Assembly: GCA_022827055.1 (NCBI GenBank)
Contig: JAJDTR010000127.1
Coordinates: 1 to 64,000 of the forward strand
Source: Candidatus Poribacteria bacterium
Lineage (GTDB): Bacteria > Poribacteria > WGA-4E > JAJDTR01
DNA length: 64,000 nucleotides
Direction of reading: 5' to 3'
Below, piece by piece: positions 9,797 to 19,129 of this stretch. The notes beneath the pieces are model-generated. The model was given only the letters and a program-made list of their open reading frames with translations, had not been told where the DNA came from and did no database searches. A program made the translations under genes and the position numbers. The number at the start of each line of letters is the position of its first letter. Position 1 is the stretch's first letter.

Positions 9797-10522
9797 ATGA
9801 ACCAGCCCATTCGCGTTACAGTCTGGAACGAATACCGGCACGAGAAGAATGACAAACAGATAAGCAGGATTTACCCGGACGGAATTCACAACGCCATTGG
9901 CACTCACCTGAAGTATCAAACCGACTTCGAGGTTCGCACAGCCACGTTAGACGAACCGGAACATGGTCTGACTACAGAAGTCTTGACTGACACCGATGTG
10001 CTTATTTGGTGGGGACATGCCGCGCACGCCGACGTTCAGGACGAAGTTGTGGACCGAATTCACGAGCGTGTTCTCAATGGAATGGGCCTTATTTGCCTCC
10101 ACTCGGCGCACTATTCCAAAATTTTCATGAAACTGATGGGTACAAGCTGCAGCCTAAAATGGCGAGAATCGGGGGAGAAGGAGCGGATTTGGGTTGTTGC
10201 ACCCGGGCACCCGATTGCTAAAGGTCTGGATGAACACTTCGAGATAAGTCATGCGGAGATGTATGGAGAACCTTTCGATATACCCGAACCAGACACGCTG
10301 GTATTCATCAGCTGGTTCCCGGGCGGAGAAGTGTTCCGGAGCGGGTGTTGTTTCTATCGCGGTCAAGGGAAAGTGTTCTATTTTCGTCCGGGGCATGAGA
10401 CTCACCCGATATACTACGATGCGGTCGTTTTACGTGTAATCTCCAACGCCGTGCGCTGGTCGGCGCCTGTGAACGGGCCAAAACCTACCTTCGGAAGGGT
10501 ACAACCCTTGGAATCCAGTTAA
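9797..10522 (+). CDS. ThuA-like domain protein
   Basis: I start it at the ATG at 9797 ([13 protein letters not shown]), where similarity to ThuA begins; the track start at 9725 adds an unlikely leader. The protein has 241 residues of a class-I-glutamine-amidotransferase-like fold with [15 protein letters not shown] and [10 protein letters not shown] blocks. ThuA proteins are linked to sugar use (trehalose and related disaccharides), often in carbohydrate operons beside oxidoreductases and isomerases, but their chemistry is unsettled. The catalytic Cys of amidotransferases is absent, as is normal in this family. It is cytoplasmic, on the same strand as its neighbours. Confidence 0.87.
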   Translation: MNQPIRVTVWNEYRHEKNDKQISRIYPDGIHNAIGTHLKYQTDFEVRTATLDEPEHGLTTEVLTDTDVLIWWGHAAHADVQDEVVDRIHERVLNGMGLICLHSAHYSKIFMKLMGTSCSLKWRESGEKERIWVVAPGHPIAKGLDEHFEISHAEMYGEPFDIPEPDTLVFISWFPGGEVFRSGCCFYRGQGKVFYFRPGHETHPIYYDAVVLRVISNAVRWSAPVNGPKPTFGRVQPLESS

Positions 10523-10678
10523 TTTCGTCAGCATCTCGACCACTCGTGACCACATCATTGCCAAACCGAGATGCATTGCGCGATAATTCGGCATTAGTGC
10601 GTAAACTCTTGAATTCAAACCACGCGGTTGATATAATGGCACATTCAAATTCCGAAAGTCGCGTAAGGGGAACACGCC

Positions 10679-11584
10679 ATGGAAAACGCATTCATGCGGT
10701 GGTGGGGCTGCGGCGCATTTGAGGTCATCTTGGGTGATGTGAATATTGCCTTCGATCCGTACCTTTTTAAGGAAAACCTCGAATTCGCAGAGCCAATCTA
10801 CGATTACATTTTCATCTCGCACGAGCACTTTGATCATTGTCATCCCCCTACGCTACAGAAACTCTGTCAAGGCGACCGATTTAAGACACTATTCGTCAAC
10901 CCCGGATGTGTTCATCCCGTGCTACCCATCGACAAAAACTACGGCGATGCCGCGTTTGAACGAGATCTCCCTATAACGAAGTATCTGCCAGCGGACAAAG
11001 TTCAAATTCTTTACCCCAAGCATCTCGACTGCAGCCAAGCGATTAGCCGAGCGTTTCCCGGTCCATCTGAGCTAGATCTCGGAGCGTTAAAGGTCGAAAC
11101 TATCGAAAGCGGCGAGAATTCGGATCCGCACACTCCGACATGCGGGTATCTGGTGTCCCACAAGGAAAAAGACATTTCCGTGCTGCATTCAGGCGACATG
11201 CACGTACCTTATCCCGCTCTAAAAAACATACAGGGGCGAGTCGACTTTCTCATTCATATGAAGCTGGGTTTGACGGAGTGGGAAGGGCCAAATCATACGC
11301 AGAATCTTCTTGACTGTCTCGACCTCATACAGCCTCGCTACCTCATTCCGACACATTACCGAACGGACAGTGCCAGTGATCCAATCCCGCACGGCACATG
11401 GCCCCCAAACGTCACCGATGTTTTGGCTTTTATCGAGTGGATTCGCGAGGCGGCAGGCGATAGAACCACAGTGCTTCCCTTCACGGCTGGAACTCAATAC
11501 GAGGTGGAAATGCCGGCAAAGAAAGTCATATGGAAATGGAACTGGTTCAACACGTGGACAGTGCCGCCATGGCGTGAAGGGTAA
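10679..11584 (+). CDS. MBL-fold metallo-hydrolase, UlaG-like
   Basis: This 301-residue metallo-beta-lactamase-fold protein has the metal motif HEHFDH (SHEHFDHCH) near residue 45, a later HSGDMH and a C-terminal THYRTD. The closest pattern is the UlaG group (L-ascorbate-6-phosphate lactonase and relatives), which act on lactone or phosphodiester bonds. The ATG at 10679 is preceded by AAGGGG at 7 bases. It sits downstream of ThuA and upstream of a putative glycosidase, which suits a sugar-acid pathway. The substrate is not determinable. Confidence 0.87.
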   Translation: MENAFMRWWGCGAFEVILGDVNIAFDPYLFKENLEFAEPIYDYIFISHEHFDHCHPPTLQKLCQGDRFKTLFVNPGCVHPVLPIDKNYGDAAFERDLPITKYLPADKVQILYPKHLDCSQAISRAFPGPSELDLGALKVETIESGENSDPHTPTCGYLVSHKEKDISVLHSGDMHVPYPALKNIQGRVDFLIHMKLGLTEWEGPNHTQNLLDCLDLIQPRYLIPTHYRTDSASDPIPHGTWPPNVTDVLAFIEWIREAAGDRTTVLPFTAGTQYEVEMPAKKVIWKWNWFNTWTVPPWREG

Positions 11585-11701
11585 GTCGATATTGCTTTCG
11601 TTTTTTCGCTGGAATAGTGTTGTTATCGAGGAGCCTTTGACACTCGCATCACGTTCAACAGATTATGCAATGGTTTTTGCTCATTAACTCCTAAATAGAC
11701 A

Positions 11702-13291
11702 ATGCCAAAACTCGACGACATCAATACCACCGATATCCGCGACGCAATACAACTCGGCTGCCGCACAATGGGAAACATCTTCAATGCGGATGATAATGAC
11801 CTCCCATTCTTTGGTGCTCACGTGCGTCCCCATCCACCGGCGTTGGCATGGAGCGACTTCCACGCGGAATCACACATTCCCGGGAGGCATCTCAACGCAT
11901 TATTGGCGGCAGAAGGCATCACGGGCGTAGAAATTGATGAACAAGCCGTTGAAAAACACACGCGAGCGGCATTTCTTTCCTATTCCGGCCCGGTGCCGTT
12001 GCCTCTGAATAGGGAAGCAATGGATGGCGCCCCAATCAGGCTGATTTCTCATAACGTCCGCGAAGGCTTCCACGCGCTTCATGCGCTGATGCGTTATCGC
12101 AACTGCGAGCGTGCTAGAGAGCTTGCCGAAGGTAGCATCGACACCATTCTGGAACGTTGGGATCCTGAGCAAGGCTGGGACGGCGATTATCTTGAGAAAA
12201 CGTGCGGTCTAAAGATTTGGGGAACAGTTGACTCAACCTATCGCGATGGAAACATCCTCATCGGCTTGGGGCGATCAGTGGGGCCGCTGGTGAAGTATTA
12301 CCGCGCAACAGGTTATGGGCCTGCAGTGGAGTTGGCGATACGGTTGAAGGATAAGATGCTTCAGGATTGCTTTTGGGAAGACGGCCATTATGATGCGGAA
12401 CGGTTCGGACACCATGCGCATTCGATTACATCGTCAATGTCTTCACTGGCGCAACTGGCGGATCTGCTGCAGGACTCGGCACTACTAAACCGTGTGAAAA
12501 CGTTCTACGATAACGGTCTTTGGCACTTTCGCGACGACGTTGGGTGGGCGAGTGAGCATGCGGAAGGAGGCGATAGGCCCGAAATGGGAGAGATGAACAC
12601 CACCGGCGATATCGTGGAAACAGCGCTAATTTTGGGGAGTTGGGGTTATACGCAATACTATGGGGACGCTGAGCGGATCGTCCGGTGTCATATTCTTCCA
12701 TCCCAGCTCCGCGACATCTCTTTTTGTAAGGCTGACGATAATCCCGACCATGAAAACCGCCTACACGACGTTCCCAACCGGCTATACGGCGCGTTCGGAT
12801 TCCCTGCACCTTACGGTCACACGCCTCTGGGGGTTGTCGGAATCTGCTTCAACTTGGACGTTGTAGGCGGCACCGTCGGATCATTGTGTGCGGCTTTTGA
12901 GTCAATCACACGATTTGATGAAGTCGGATACCGAGTGAACATGCTATTCGACTGCGAGACGGACGCCATAAAGGTCGAATCTCCTTACACGCACGGAGAC
13001 CTGCGCGTTCATCTGAAGCGTCAAGCGCCACTTTTTGTTAGAGTTCCGTCGTGGGTCAAAGCAGAAGGGTTGGTCGTCACCGGAACAGACCATACACCGA
13101 TATTCAACAACGGTTACGCTTTCTTCCCTCAGCCGCCGGTGAATTGCCCTATCGGGATTCGTTTTCCGTTGTCGGAACGAGAGATAATCTTGAAGCACAA
13201 GACTCGAGATATTCGCGTCCGGCTTCGAGGAGACGCGGTAGATGCAATGGAGAATTTTGGGGCAGAATTGACGTTTTTCGATTCACTCTAA
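11702..13291 (+). CDS. Putative glycosidase with (alpha/alpha)6-barrel, GH127-like
   Basis: The protein has 529 residues, no signal peptide and a helical N-terminal two-thirds that looks like a six-hairpin barrel (WDGDYLEKTCGLKIWGT, GEMNTTGDIVETALILG). A beta-rich end follows (VRVPSWVKAEGLVVTG) resembling the C-terminal sandwich of GH127/DUF1680 beta-L-arabinofuranosidases. The overall plan supports a glycan-active enzyme, but I could not locate the Cys/Glu zinc site of GH127 with confidence. It may be a related, uncharacterised family. There is no good Shine-Dalgarno at the ATG. Confidence 0.65.
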   Translation: MPKLDDINTTDIRDAIQLGCRTMGNIFNADDNDLPFFGAHVRPHPPALAWSDFHAESHIPGRHLNALLAAEGITGVEIDEQAVEKHTRAAFLSYSGPVPLPLNREAMDGAPIRLISHNVREGFHALHALMRYRNCERARELAEGSIDTILERWDPEQGWDGDYLEKTCGLKIWGTVDSTYRDGNILIGLGRSVGPLVKYYRATGYGPAVELAIRLKDKMLQDCFWEDGHYDAERFGHHAHSITSSMSSLAQLADLLQDSALLNRVKTFYDNGLWHFRDDVGWASEHAEGGDRPEMGEMNTTGDIVETALILGSWGYTQYYGDAERIVRCHILPSQLRDISFCKADDNPDHENRLHDVPNRLYGAFGFPAPYGHTPLGVVGICFNLDVVGGTVGSLCAAFESITRFDEVGYRVNMLFDCETDAIKVESPYTHGDLRVHLKRQAPLFVRVPSWVKAEGLVVTGTDHTPIFNNGYAFFPQPPVNCPIGIRFPLSEREIILKHKTRDIRVRLRGDAVDAMENFGAELTFFDSL

Positions 13292-13372
13292 ACAAATACT
13301 TAGCGAATGAACCATTAAGTGGTTTATTTTCTGGATAGTTAGGGATTATGGGGGGGGGTTGGCGCTTGTCTG

Positions 13373-13422
13373 AATCACGGATTTTCGCGGATTAAACGGA
13401 TTACATGGATTACACGGATTAA
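13373..13422 (+). repeat. Short CGGATT-type tandem repeat
   Basis: Five imperfect 9-11 base units ending in GGATT run head to tail (CACGGATT, CGCGGATT, AACGGATT, CATGGATT, CACGGATT). No gene is associated with it. Confidence 0.75.
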
Positions 13423-13518
13423 GAGCAGCGTATGTGTTTCACGGATAGTGATGATTTGTTCCGCAATTTGTTAGATTGTGATCTCCGCAAACTAACAGTA
13501 TATTTGTAGGTGCGCAGG

Positions 13519-13570
13519 TGATCTCTATGGGACTTCTATCGCGTTCCCTATCCAGTCATTTGATCCCTCC
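13519..13570 (+). repeat. Dispersed repeat D, copy 2
   Basis: It has the shared block GATCTCTAT, a second CTTCTATCGCGTTCCC, then CAGTCATTTGATCC. The ends form a GGATC/GATCC inverted repeat in the better copies. Confidence 0.7.
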
Positions 13571-13610
13571 TTAATCAGTCGGTTGATCGCAGTGTGCACC
13601 TTACAAGGAT

Positions 13611-13627
13611 GGTGGGCAATGCCCACC
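13611..13627. repeat. Hairpin repeat family B, copy 1
   Basis: GGTGGGC and GCCCACC flank an AAT loop, with CTAC following. Related hairpins are at 20919 and 45456. Confidence 0.85.
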
Positions 13628-13832
13628 CTACAAATTTACTATCAAGTAACACTCCACATTGCACTCCTCTGGAGTGCGGGACTCTGGACATGTCGCATTC
13701 TATTGACATTTCGATCCTCTGGATCGAGGAAAGAGACTCTGACCAGAAAGTGTTGCTTACTGAATGAATTATTCCGATAGGGATAATGGGACGCTACCAA
13801 AGTTATACAAAAGAAGTTACGGAGGCATATGA

Positions 13833-16340
13833 ATGAACGAATCTTCAGACATATATGAGTCAATATCGACAGCGACAGTTGCGGAACTTGCCAAAGCCCA
13901 CAAATGGACGCAGGCAAAGTTTGAAGGGGTAGCGGAAACGAAACCGGATGAAGGTTACCTGACCGTGAACTTGGACGCGGGCAGGGTGCAACGAAGCGAA
14001 GTCACCACAACCGGATACGGACTTTACGCAATTGCCAGTTGCCCGCTCCGAATCGCCGACCGAGACTTTGAACGCGGGCTGCATTTTCCATCCGAAGGAG
14101 AGGTAGTGGTTCATCTGCCGAAACCCGCGAAAAGTTTCGAAACCGTTCTTGGCGTAGACAGCAATCGGGTTACCGGTTTCTATTCCAACGCAGGGCGTGG
14201 CACTGTAATTGCCTCAGTCGATGTCAATGGAAATGAGGTTTTTCGTTCGGATGTGCTCCACGAAGGATTGGAGGGGATTCCCCTTACAATCCAGCTCAAT
14301 AGCGCAACCGAATTTGTTCTCGGATTGAGCGATGCGGGCGGGGGGACAATCCAAAGAGTCAATTTCAACCAAGTGGATTGGGCGGAAGCACGGGTGATTC
14401 TGGAAGACGGGGAGACGGTATGGTTGGATGAGCTACCCACTGCCCCGCTGCGCGCCGCATATTCAACCGACGCGCCCTTCTCATTCCGTTATGCGGGACA
14501 ACCGTCCGGTGAGTTCCTTGATGGTTGGAAACTTGAGCGTACCGAGAGAGTGCTGGACGATGAGCGAACCGAACTCGTGACCACCTACTCCGATCCGTCT
14601 AGTGGTCTGCAAGTTCGATGCGTTGCCGTTAAATATGCAGATTTTCCTGTCGTGGAATGGACGCTGTATTTCAAAAACACGAGCGAGGAGCCGACCCCAA
14701 TTATTGAGGATATTCAAGCGCTCGACACCCAAATGGAACGCGGCGGTGACGGAGAGTTTCTACTGCACCACAACGACGGCAGTCCTCATTCCGGCATAGC
14801 GCCGCAAACTCCCACGCAATACGCGCCTCGGGAAACCGAACTCCCTCCCGGATCGGAGAAACGGCTGGCAGCAATGGAAGGGTTGCCGGCTGGAGGTGAT
14901 CTTCCCTATTTCAACGTCGAATGCAACGGTGAGGGCGCTATAATCGCCATCGGCTGGATGGGACAGTGGGCGGCGCAGTTCACACGCGACAATGCCAACG
15001 GCTTGAACATACGAGCGGGACAGGAGCTAACCCATTTCAGGCTGATGCCGGGTGAAGAGGTGCGCACCCCTCTTATGGCTATGCTGTTCTGGGAAGGCGA
15101 TTGGAACCGGTCGCAGAATCTATGGCGCCGCTGGATGATTCGCCACAACCTGCCTCGGCCGGGCGGAAAGTTACCTCCGCCGCAACTGGAAGCCGGCGGT
15201 TCGGCTCAGTATATCGAGATGTCTTTGGCAACCGAAGAAAATCAGATTGAATTTGTTGACCGCTACTTTGAGGAGGAGATCAAAATTGATTACTGGTGGA
15301 TGGATGCCGGCTGGTACAGCTTTCGCGACTATTGGCTAAGCTTGGGAACGTGGGAACCTGATCCGGAACGGTTTCCGCGCGGACTTCGTCCAATCTCGGA
15401 TCACGCTCATTCCAAAGGAGCTAAAGTCATTCTATGGTTCGTCCCTGAAAGAGCGGATCCGGGCGAATGGCTCTACGAAAACCATCCCGAATGGCTGTTG
15501 GGCATCAACGAGGGCAGAAAGCTTCTGGACTTTGGAAACCCCGACGCTTGGGAGTGGGCGGTAGATCACTTCGACTCGCTGTTTATCGAACAGGGCACTG
15601 ATCTCTTTCGAATGGACGGCGACGGTCCACTCCCATTTTGGCGGGCTAACGATTCCGAAGACCGCCAAGGGATTACTGAAATCCGACACGTTGAGGGCAT
15701 ATTGGCTTTCTGGGATGAGTTACGTCGTCGGCACCCTGACATGTTGATAGACATCTGCGCCGGCGGCGGTGCTCGAAACGCACTTGAAGCACTGCGCCGC
15801 GCCGTACCGCTTTGGCGAAGCGATTACGCCTACGAAACAACGGGAATGCAGAACCTGACTAGCGCCATGTCACTTTGGATTCCGTATTTTGGTGCGGGCA
15901 CGAATGCGTTTGAATCGTACACCTTCCGGAGTCAGATGGCACCCGCTGTATCCTGCATATGGGATTTGCGGCGCAGGGATGTTGATTACTCCTTCCAGCG
16001 CCGGGCAGTGGCGGAGTGGCGGCAAGTCTCGGATAACTATTACGGCGATTACTATCCGCTCACGGCTTACCGCACCGAAAACGATGTGTGGGCGGCTTGG
16101 CAGTTTGATCGCCCCGAATCCGGACAGGGGATGGTGCAAGCGTTCCGCCGTCAGGATAGCGATGTCACTCAGATGTGTTTCAAGCTGCGCGGGTTGGATC
16201 AATCGGCGGACTACACCATAACGAATATGGACGTTGACGGATCGACGAAAATCTCGGGTAAGGACTTGACGGAAAACGGTCTTTCAATTACAATTGAGGA
16301 ACAGCCGGGAGCAGCCCTGGTTGTTTATAAACGGCTATAG
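13833..16340 (+). CDS. GH36-like alpha-galactosidase with N-terminal NPCBM-like domain
   Basis: This 835-residue protein starts 7 bases after GGAGG. Residues 1 to about 200 form an NPCBM-type carbohydrate-binding domain. The GH36 beta-sandwich and (beta/alpha)8 barrel follow, including WWMDAGWY and LWFVPERADPGEW. The probable nucleophile is Asp about 595 (FRMDGD) and the acid/base Asp about 664 (LWRSDY), both clan GH-D positions. It should cleave alpha-linked galactosides or related glycosides. There is no signal peptide, so it looks cytoplasmic. Two shorter relatives (38488, 41609) lack the NPCBM domain. It shares the conserved AWQFDRP block near the C-terminus with both. Confidence 0.9.
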   Translation: MNESSDIYESISTATVAELAKAHKWTQAKFEGVAETKPDEGYLTVNLDAGRVQRSEVTTTGYGLYAIASCPLRIADRDFERGLHFPSEGEVVVHLPKPAKSFETVLGVDSNRVTGFYSNAGRGTVIASVDVNGNEVFRSDVLHEGLEGIPLTIQLNSATEFVLGLSDAGGGTIQRVNFNQVDWAEARVILEDGETVWLDELPTAPLRAAYSTDAPFSFRYAGQPSGEFLDGWKLERTERVLDDERTELVTTYSDPSSGLQVRCVAVKYADFPVVEWTLYFKNTSEEPTPIIEDIQALDTQMERGGDGEFLLHHNDGSPHSGIAPQTPTQYAPRETELPPGSEKRLAAMEGLPAGGDLPYFNVECNGEGAIIAIGWMGQWAAQFTRDNANGLNIRAGQELTHFRLMPGEEVRTPLMAMLFWEGDWNRSQNLWRRWMIRHNLPRPGGKLPPPQLEAGGSAQYIEMSLATEENQIEFVDRYFEEEIKIDYWWMDAGWYSFRDYWLSLGTWEPDPERFPRGLRPISDHAHSKGAKVILWFVPERADPGEWLYENHPEWLLGINEGRKLLDFGNPDAWEWAVDHFDSLFIEQGTDLFRMDGDGPLPFWRANDSEDRQGITEIRHVEGILAFWDELRRRHPDMLIDICAGGGARNALEALRRAVPLWRSDYAYETTGMQNLTSAMSLWIPYFGAGTNAFESYTFRSQMAPAVSCIWDLRRRDVDYSFQRRAVAEWRQVSDNYYGDYYPLTAYRTENDVWAAWQFDRPESGQGMVQAFRRQDSDVTQMCFKLRGLDQSADYTITNMDVDGSTKISGKDLTENGLSITIEEQPGAALVVYKRL

Positions 16341-16384
16341 CCATGGCATCACGCGCCGCCATATATGCATCGCCGACATTGTGT

Positions 16385-16403
16385 GCGGGGCAAGATGCCC
16401 CGC
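16385..16403. repeat. Hairpin repeat family C, copy 1
   Basis: GCGGGGC and GCCCCGC flank AAGAT and are followed by CTAC. The same core occurs at 23782. Confidence 0.85.
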
Positions 16404-16526
16404 CTACTTTCAGATGAAGCAATTATCAATGGGACTACATTGACCAATCTTACAGTTTTCCAATCTTTCTTGTGATTTCAGAAGGTAGGGACATCTATCT
16501 CAATTATCTCAGGAGGAGAAGTAACC

Positions 16527-17750
16527 ATGCAGGTTAATCCGGCACAGTTGTGGGAGGACGGCTACATTATAATACCGGATTGCGTCCCCTCGAATCGCCT
16601 TGATGAGTTACGTAACAGTTTCGAGGTGCTTGTTGAACGCCAGAAAGAGATATGGGCGCGCGAACGTGGTCCGAACGATCCGCCCGGCGGTCAATGGGAG
16701 ATAGCTCCTCAGCCGAGGGCCACCTTCGGTCCGCTCATTGATGAGGAAACTGCCAATACCGTTGAATTCTGTCTGCACGAGAACACACTGGGAGTTAGTC
16801 GTCAGGTGATGCGGTCGCCCGAGACAATCCTCAAGTACATTACCATCATGTGCAGCCCGGTACAGGATCACGGTCCGTCAGGTTGGCACCGAGATATCGA
16901 ACCCAATCGCGACGGTCCGCTGAGCGGTTTACAAGCGGATATGGCGGCAAACGGTGTCGGGACCGTGCAATGGAACATTGCGCTTTACGACGACGATGTT
17001 CTTTGGATAGTCCCGGGCAGCCACCGGCGCCGCAACACCGATGCCGAGAATCGCACACTGCTTGAAAGCAACCGCCAACCATTACCGAATAGCATGCCCG
17101 TCAAACTCAAGGCGGGAGAGGGTGTGGTCTATTCCAACGCCATCCTTCATTGGGGCAGCAACTACAGCTCGAAACTGAGGAGAACGATTCATCTCGCCCT
17201 TCGAGCATTCGGTAGCAAGCTATTTTCGTATCGACCGTATCTCAACTGGACCATCGACTTCAGCAAACACCTTTCACCATCGGGCAGAGGGACTTTTGAG
17301 CAGTTCAGAAAGCGTTTCGATGCGGAGTTTGACGTCATTGCGCAATCGTTTCGTGCGGTCATCGACAAAGATGAAACGGCATTTCTCGAATGTGTTGCCA
17401 CGCTCCACCCCGGCGAAGAGCACCGGATGATCTGCGTCATGTTTTTGACGAAACTAGCCTATAAGGTCTATCACCTCAATAAACCGGAGGTAGCTGCGCT
17501 GCCCGACGCCGAGCAAGCGGGGCAGGTTGGATGGCCCTGGGAGAGCGTCGATGTTCTTCAGAACGTTGCCAGCCGGTTCACGGTTGATGAGACCGACCTC
17601 CTGTGGAGCCGCTTTATCGACATGGAAAATAGACTCAAGTCGGAGGAGGACCAATACGAACCCGGGTTCCAGACCGGTCCCACCAAGTATTACTTCTACG
17701 ACATGCCTCCGAATTACGAGGTAGAGGACTTTATCGCTACGTGGGAGTGA
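16527..17750 (+). CDS. Phytanoyl-CoA dioxygenase (PhyH) family protein 2
   Basis: This Fe(II)/2-oxoglutarate oxygenase of 407 residues starts 7-8 bases after AGGAGGAG. HxD is in GWHRDIEPN, and the distal His with a downstream Arg is in LHWGSNYSSKLRR. The C-terminal third is a helical extension (about residues 260-407) not seen in the small PhyH paralogues of this window. It is likely a separate substrate group. It follows the GH36-like gene after a family C hairpin, so it may have its own promoter. Confidence 0.9.
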   Translation: MQVNPAQLWEDGYIIIPDCVPSNRLDELRNSFEVLVERQKEIWARERGPNDPPGGQWEIAPQPRATFGPLIDEETANTVEFCLHENTLGVSRQVMRSPETILKYITIMCSPVQDHGPSGWHRDIEPNRDGPLSGLQADMAANGVGTVQWNIALYDDDVLWIVPGSHRRRNTDAENRTLLESNRQPLPNSMPVKLKAGEGVVYSNAILHWGSNYSSKLRRTIHLALRAFGSKLFSYRPYLNWTIDFSKHLSPSGRGTFEQFRKRFDAEFDVIAQSFRAVIDKDETAFLECVATLHPGEEHRMICVMFLTKLAYKVYHLNKPEVAALPDAEQAGQVGWPWESVDVLQNVASRFTVDETDLLWSRFIDMENRLKSEEDQYEPGFQTGPTKYYFYDMPPNYEVEDFIATWE

Positions 17751-17948
17751 TGCGTAATTCGTAATGCGTAATTAAAACACGACAGGGACAGAACGTGGAT
17801 TGAGTTCAAGTTTGGCGTGTGCATCGTTCTTCGTCACGCTATTGGAATTAGCAAATTTCGCGTACAAACTAGGCTTTGGTTCTATAGTAAATCCAATGAT
17901 AATTTATACACTGCGGTAGGTTTGATCAACCGAGTGGATAACGAGGAC

Positions 17949-17977
17949 GATAGAGATCCCTTTCCTAGCCGAACCGG
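17949..17977 (-). repeat. Composite of repeat A arm and repeat D core
   Basis: On the minus strand it reads CCGGTTCGGCTAGGAAA followed by GGGATCTCTATC. That is a family A 5' arm continuing into the repeat D core instead of the expected 3' arm. A fuller example is at 47661. Confidence 0.7.
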
Positions 17978-17995
17978 TATTTATACAGCCTCGAA

Positions 17996-18016
17996 GGTGC
18001 GGTTGGAAACCGCACC
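17996..18016. repeat. Hairpin repeat family A, copy 3
   Basis: GGTGCGGTT and AACCGCACC flank GGA and are followed by TACCG. The arms are identical to copy 1. Confidence 0.85.
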
Positions 18017-18151
18017 TACCGAAACACGTGTAAATATGAATGGAATTGACCTATTAGTCAGTATCTGCTAGAATATCGGGAATTTCGCTCCCCAGTATCG
18101 TCGAGATTTAACCGCGAACGAATACCTTAACCCGCGGGAGGAGAGGTCACC

Positions 18152-19129
18152 ATGGCTCTAACACAGGCACAACTCGATAAGTTCCACGAAGACGGGTTTC
18201 TCATAGTGGAAGATGTTTTCGACAAGAAGGATGTGGAAGCCGCGCGAATCGAGATGGAAAAGATATTTTACGGTACGAGTTTCGAGGATTACTTGGCGAA
18301 GTCGGATGCCACCGGCAAAGCGGAATCCACCGACCCCACCAGCACCGCGGCGGTTCCTCACTACGGCGAAACGAAACACGGGCGCGCCCAATTCCCGACA
18401 GGCATTGACGCGCTTGATCGCCTTATTGAAAACGAAGACTACCTCGACATGTATGAGCAGTGCCTCGGCACACCGGACATGAGCTACTGCAACGGGCACC
18501 TGTTTTTGCGATCGGGCCCCACCGACAAGCGGCATGCCGAACACCCTTGGCAGGGGTATCACATTGACCACGCAACAAACTGCTTTTTGCCGCCGAGTCA
18601 GGAGGTGGACTTATACAACTATGTGAATTCTTGCGTCTATCTCCACGATGTTGAAGACGACGGAGCACCGATGCAAATCATCCCACGCACCCATCGACAG
18701 ATTATCGACCTTCTTCCTCGGCTCATTGAAGAGGGCAACTGGACGGGTATGGGCGGCATCAATGACATCCGAGAAATCCCCGAGTTTTGTGCCCCCGTCG
18801 CCACGACAGCCAAGGCAGGCAGCGTTCGATTCAATAGCTCTTACGGTGTTCATGCGGCAATCCCCTTCAAGAATAAGCGTAGGCAGCGAGGCTATTGGAC
18901 ACTTTCACTCTGCCGTGGAGATAGCAGTCAGTTTACCAAGTTGTCGAACCTGTGGAGAGAACGGGACTTCTCCATTCCGTTCTGGCAGAAGACGACACCG
19001 CGCGTGCGGGCGCTGTTCGGTTGGCCCAAGCCGGGACACTCCTACTACACGCCCGAAACTGTCGAGTCACTCGCGCATTGGTATCCCGAGATGGATTTAG
19101 AGCCGTACCAAAAAGCGATGGAGGCATGA
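18152..19129 (+). CDS. Phytanoyl-CoA dioxygenase (PhyH) family protein 3
   Basis: This 325-residue Fe(II)/2-oxoglutarate oxygenase has HxD in GYHIDHATN and the distal His in GVHAAIPFKNKRRQRG, which also supplies the Arg. GGGAGGAG precedes the ATG. The stop overlaps the start of the next gene (ATGA), so the oxygenase and the amidohydrolase are almost certainly translated together. This suggests the oxygenase acts just before or after a hydrolysis in one pathway. It is not close to the tandem PhyH array. Confidence 0.9.
   Translation: MALTQAQLDKFHEDGFLIVEDVFDKKDVEAARIEMEKIFYGTSFEDYLAKSDATGKAESTDPTSTAAVPHYGETKHGRAQFPTGIDALDRLIENEDYLDMYEQCLGTPDMSYCNGHLFLRSGPTDKRHAEHPWQGYHIDHATNCFLPPSQEVDLYNYVNSCVYLHDVEDDGAPMQIIPRTHRQIIDLLPRLIEEGNWTGMGGINDIREIPEFCAPVATTAKAGSVRFNSSYGVHAAIPFKNKRRQRGYWTLSLCRGDSSQFTKLSNLWRERDFSIPFWQKTTPRVRALFGWPKPGHSYYTPETVESLAHWYPEMDLEPYQKAMEA

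Larger units (their letters stand above)
13292..13832. other. 540-base intergenic region rich in repeats
   Basis: It contains a nine-G run (13350-13358), a short CGGATT tandem (13373-13422), a repeat D copy (13519-13570) and a family B hairpin (13611-13627). Track ORFs here run through repeats and are not genes. The GH36-like gene starts after GGAGG at 13821. Confidence 0.75.
17751..18151. other. Intergenic region with two repeat elements
   Basis: It contains an inverted composite repeat (17949-17977) and a family A hairpin (17996-18016). A track ORF (17817-18071) runs through them and is rejected. GGGAGGAGAGG lies before the next gene. Confidence 0.7.

Noticed and set aside
17817-18071. 84-codon + strand ORF
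   Set aside because: Runs through a composite repeat and a family A hairpin, so the frame is by chance.
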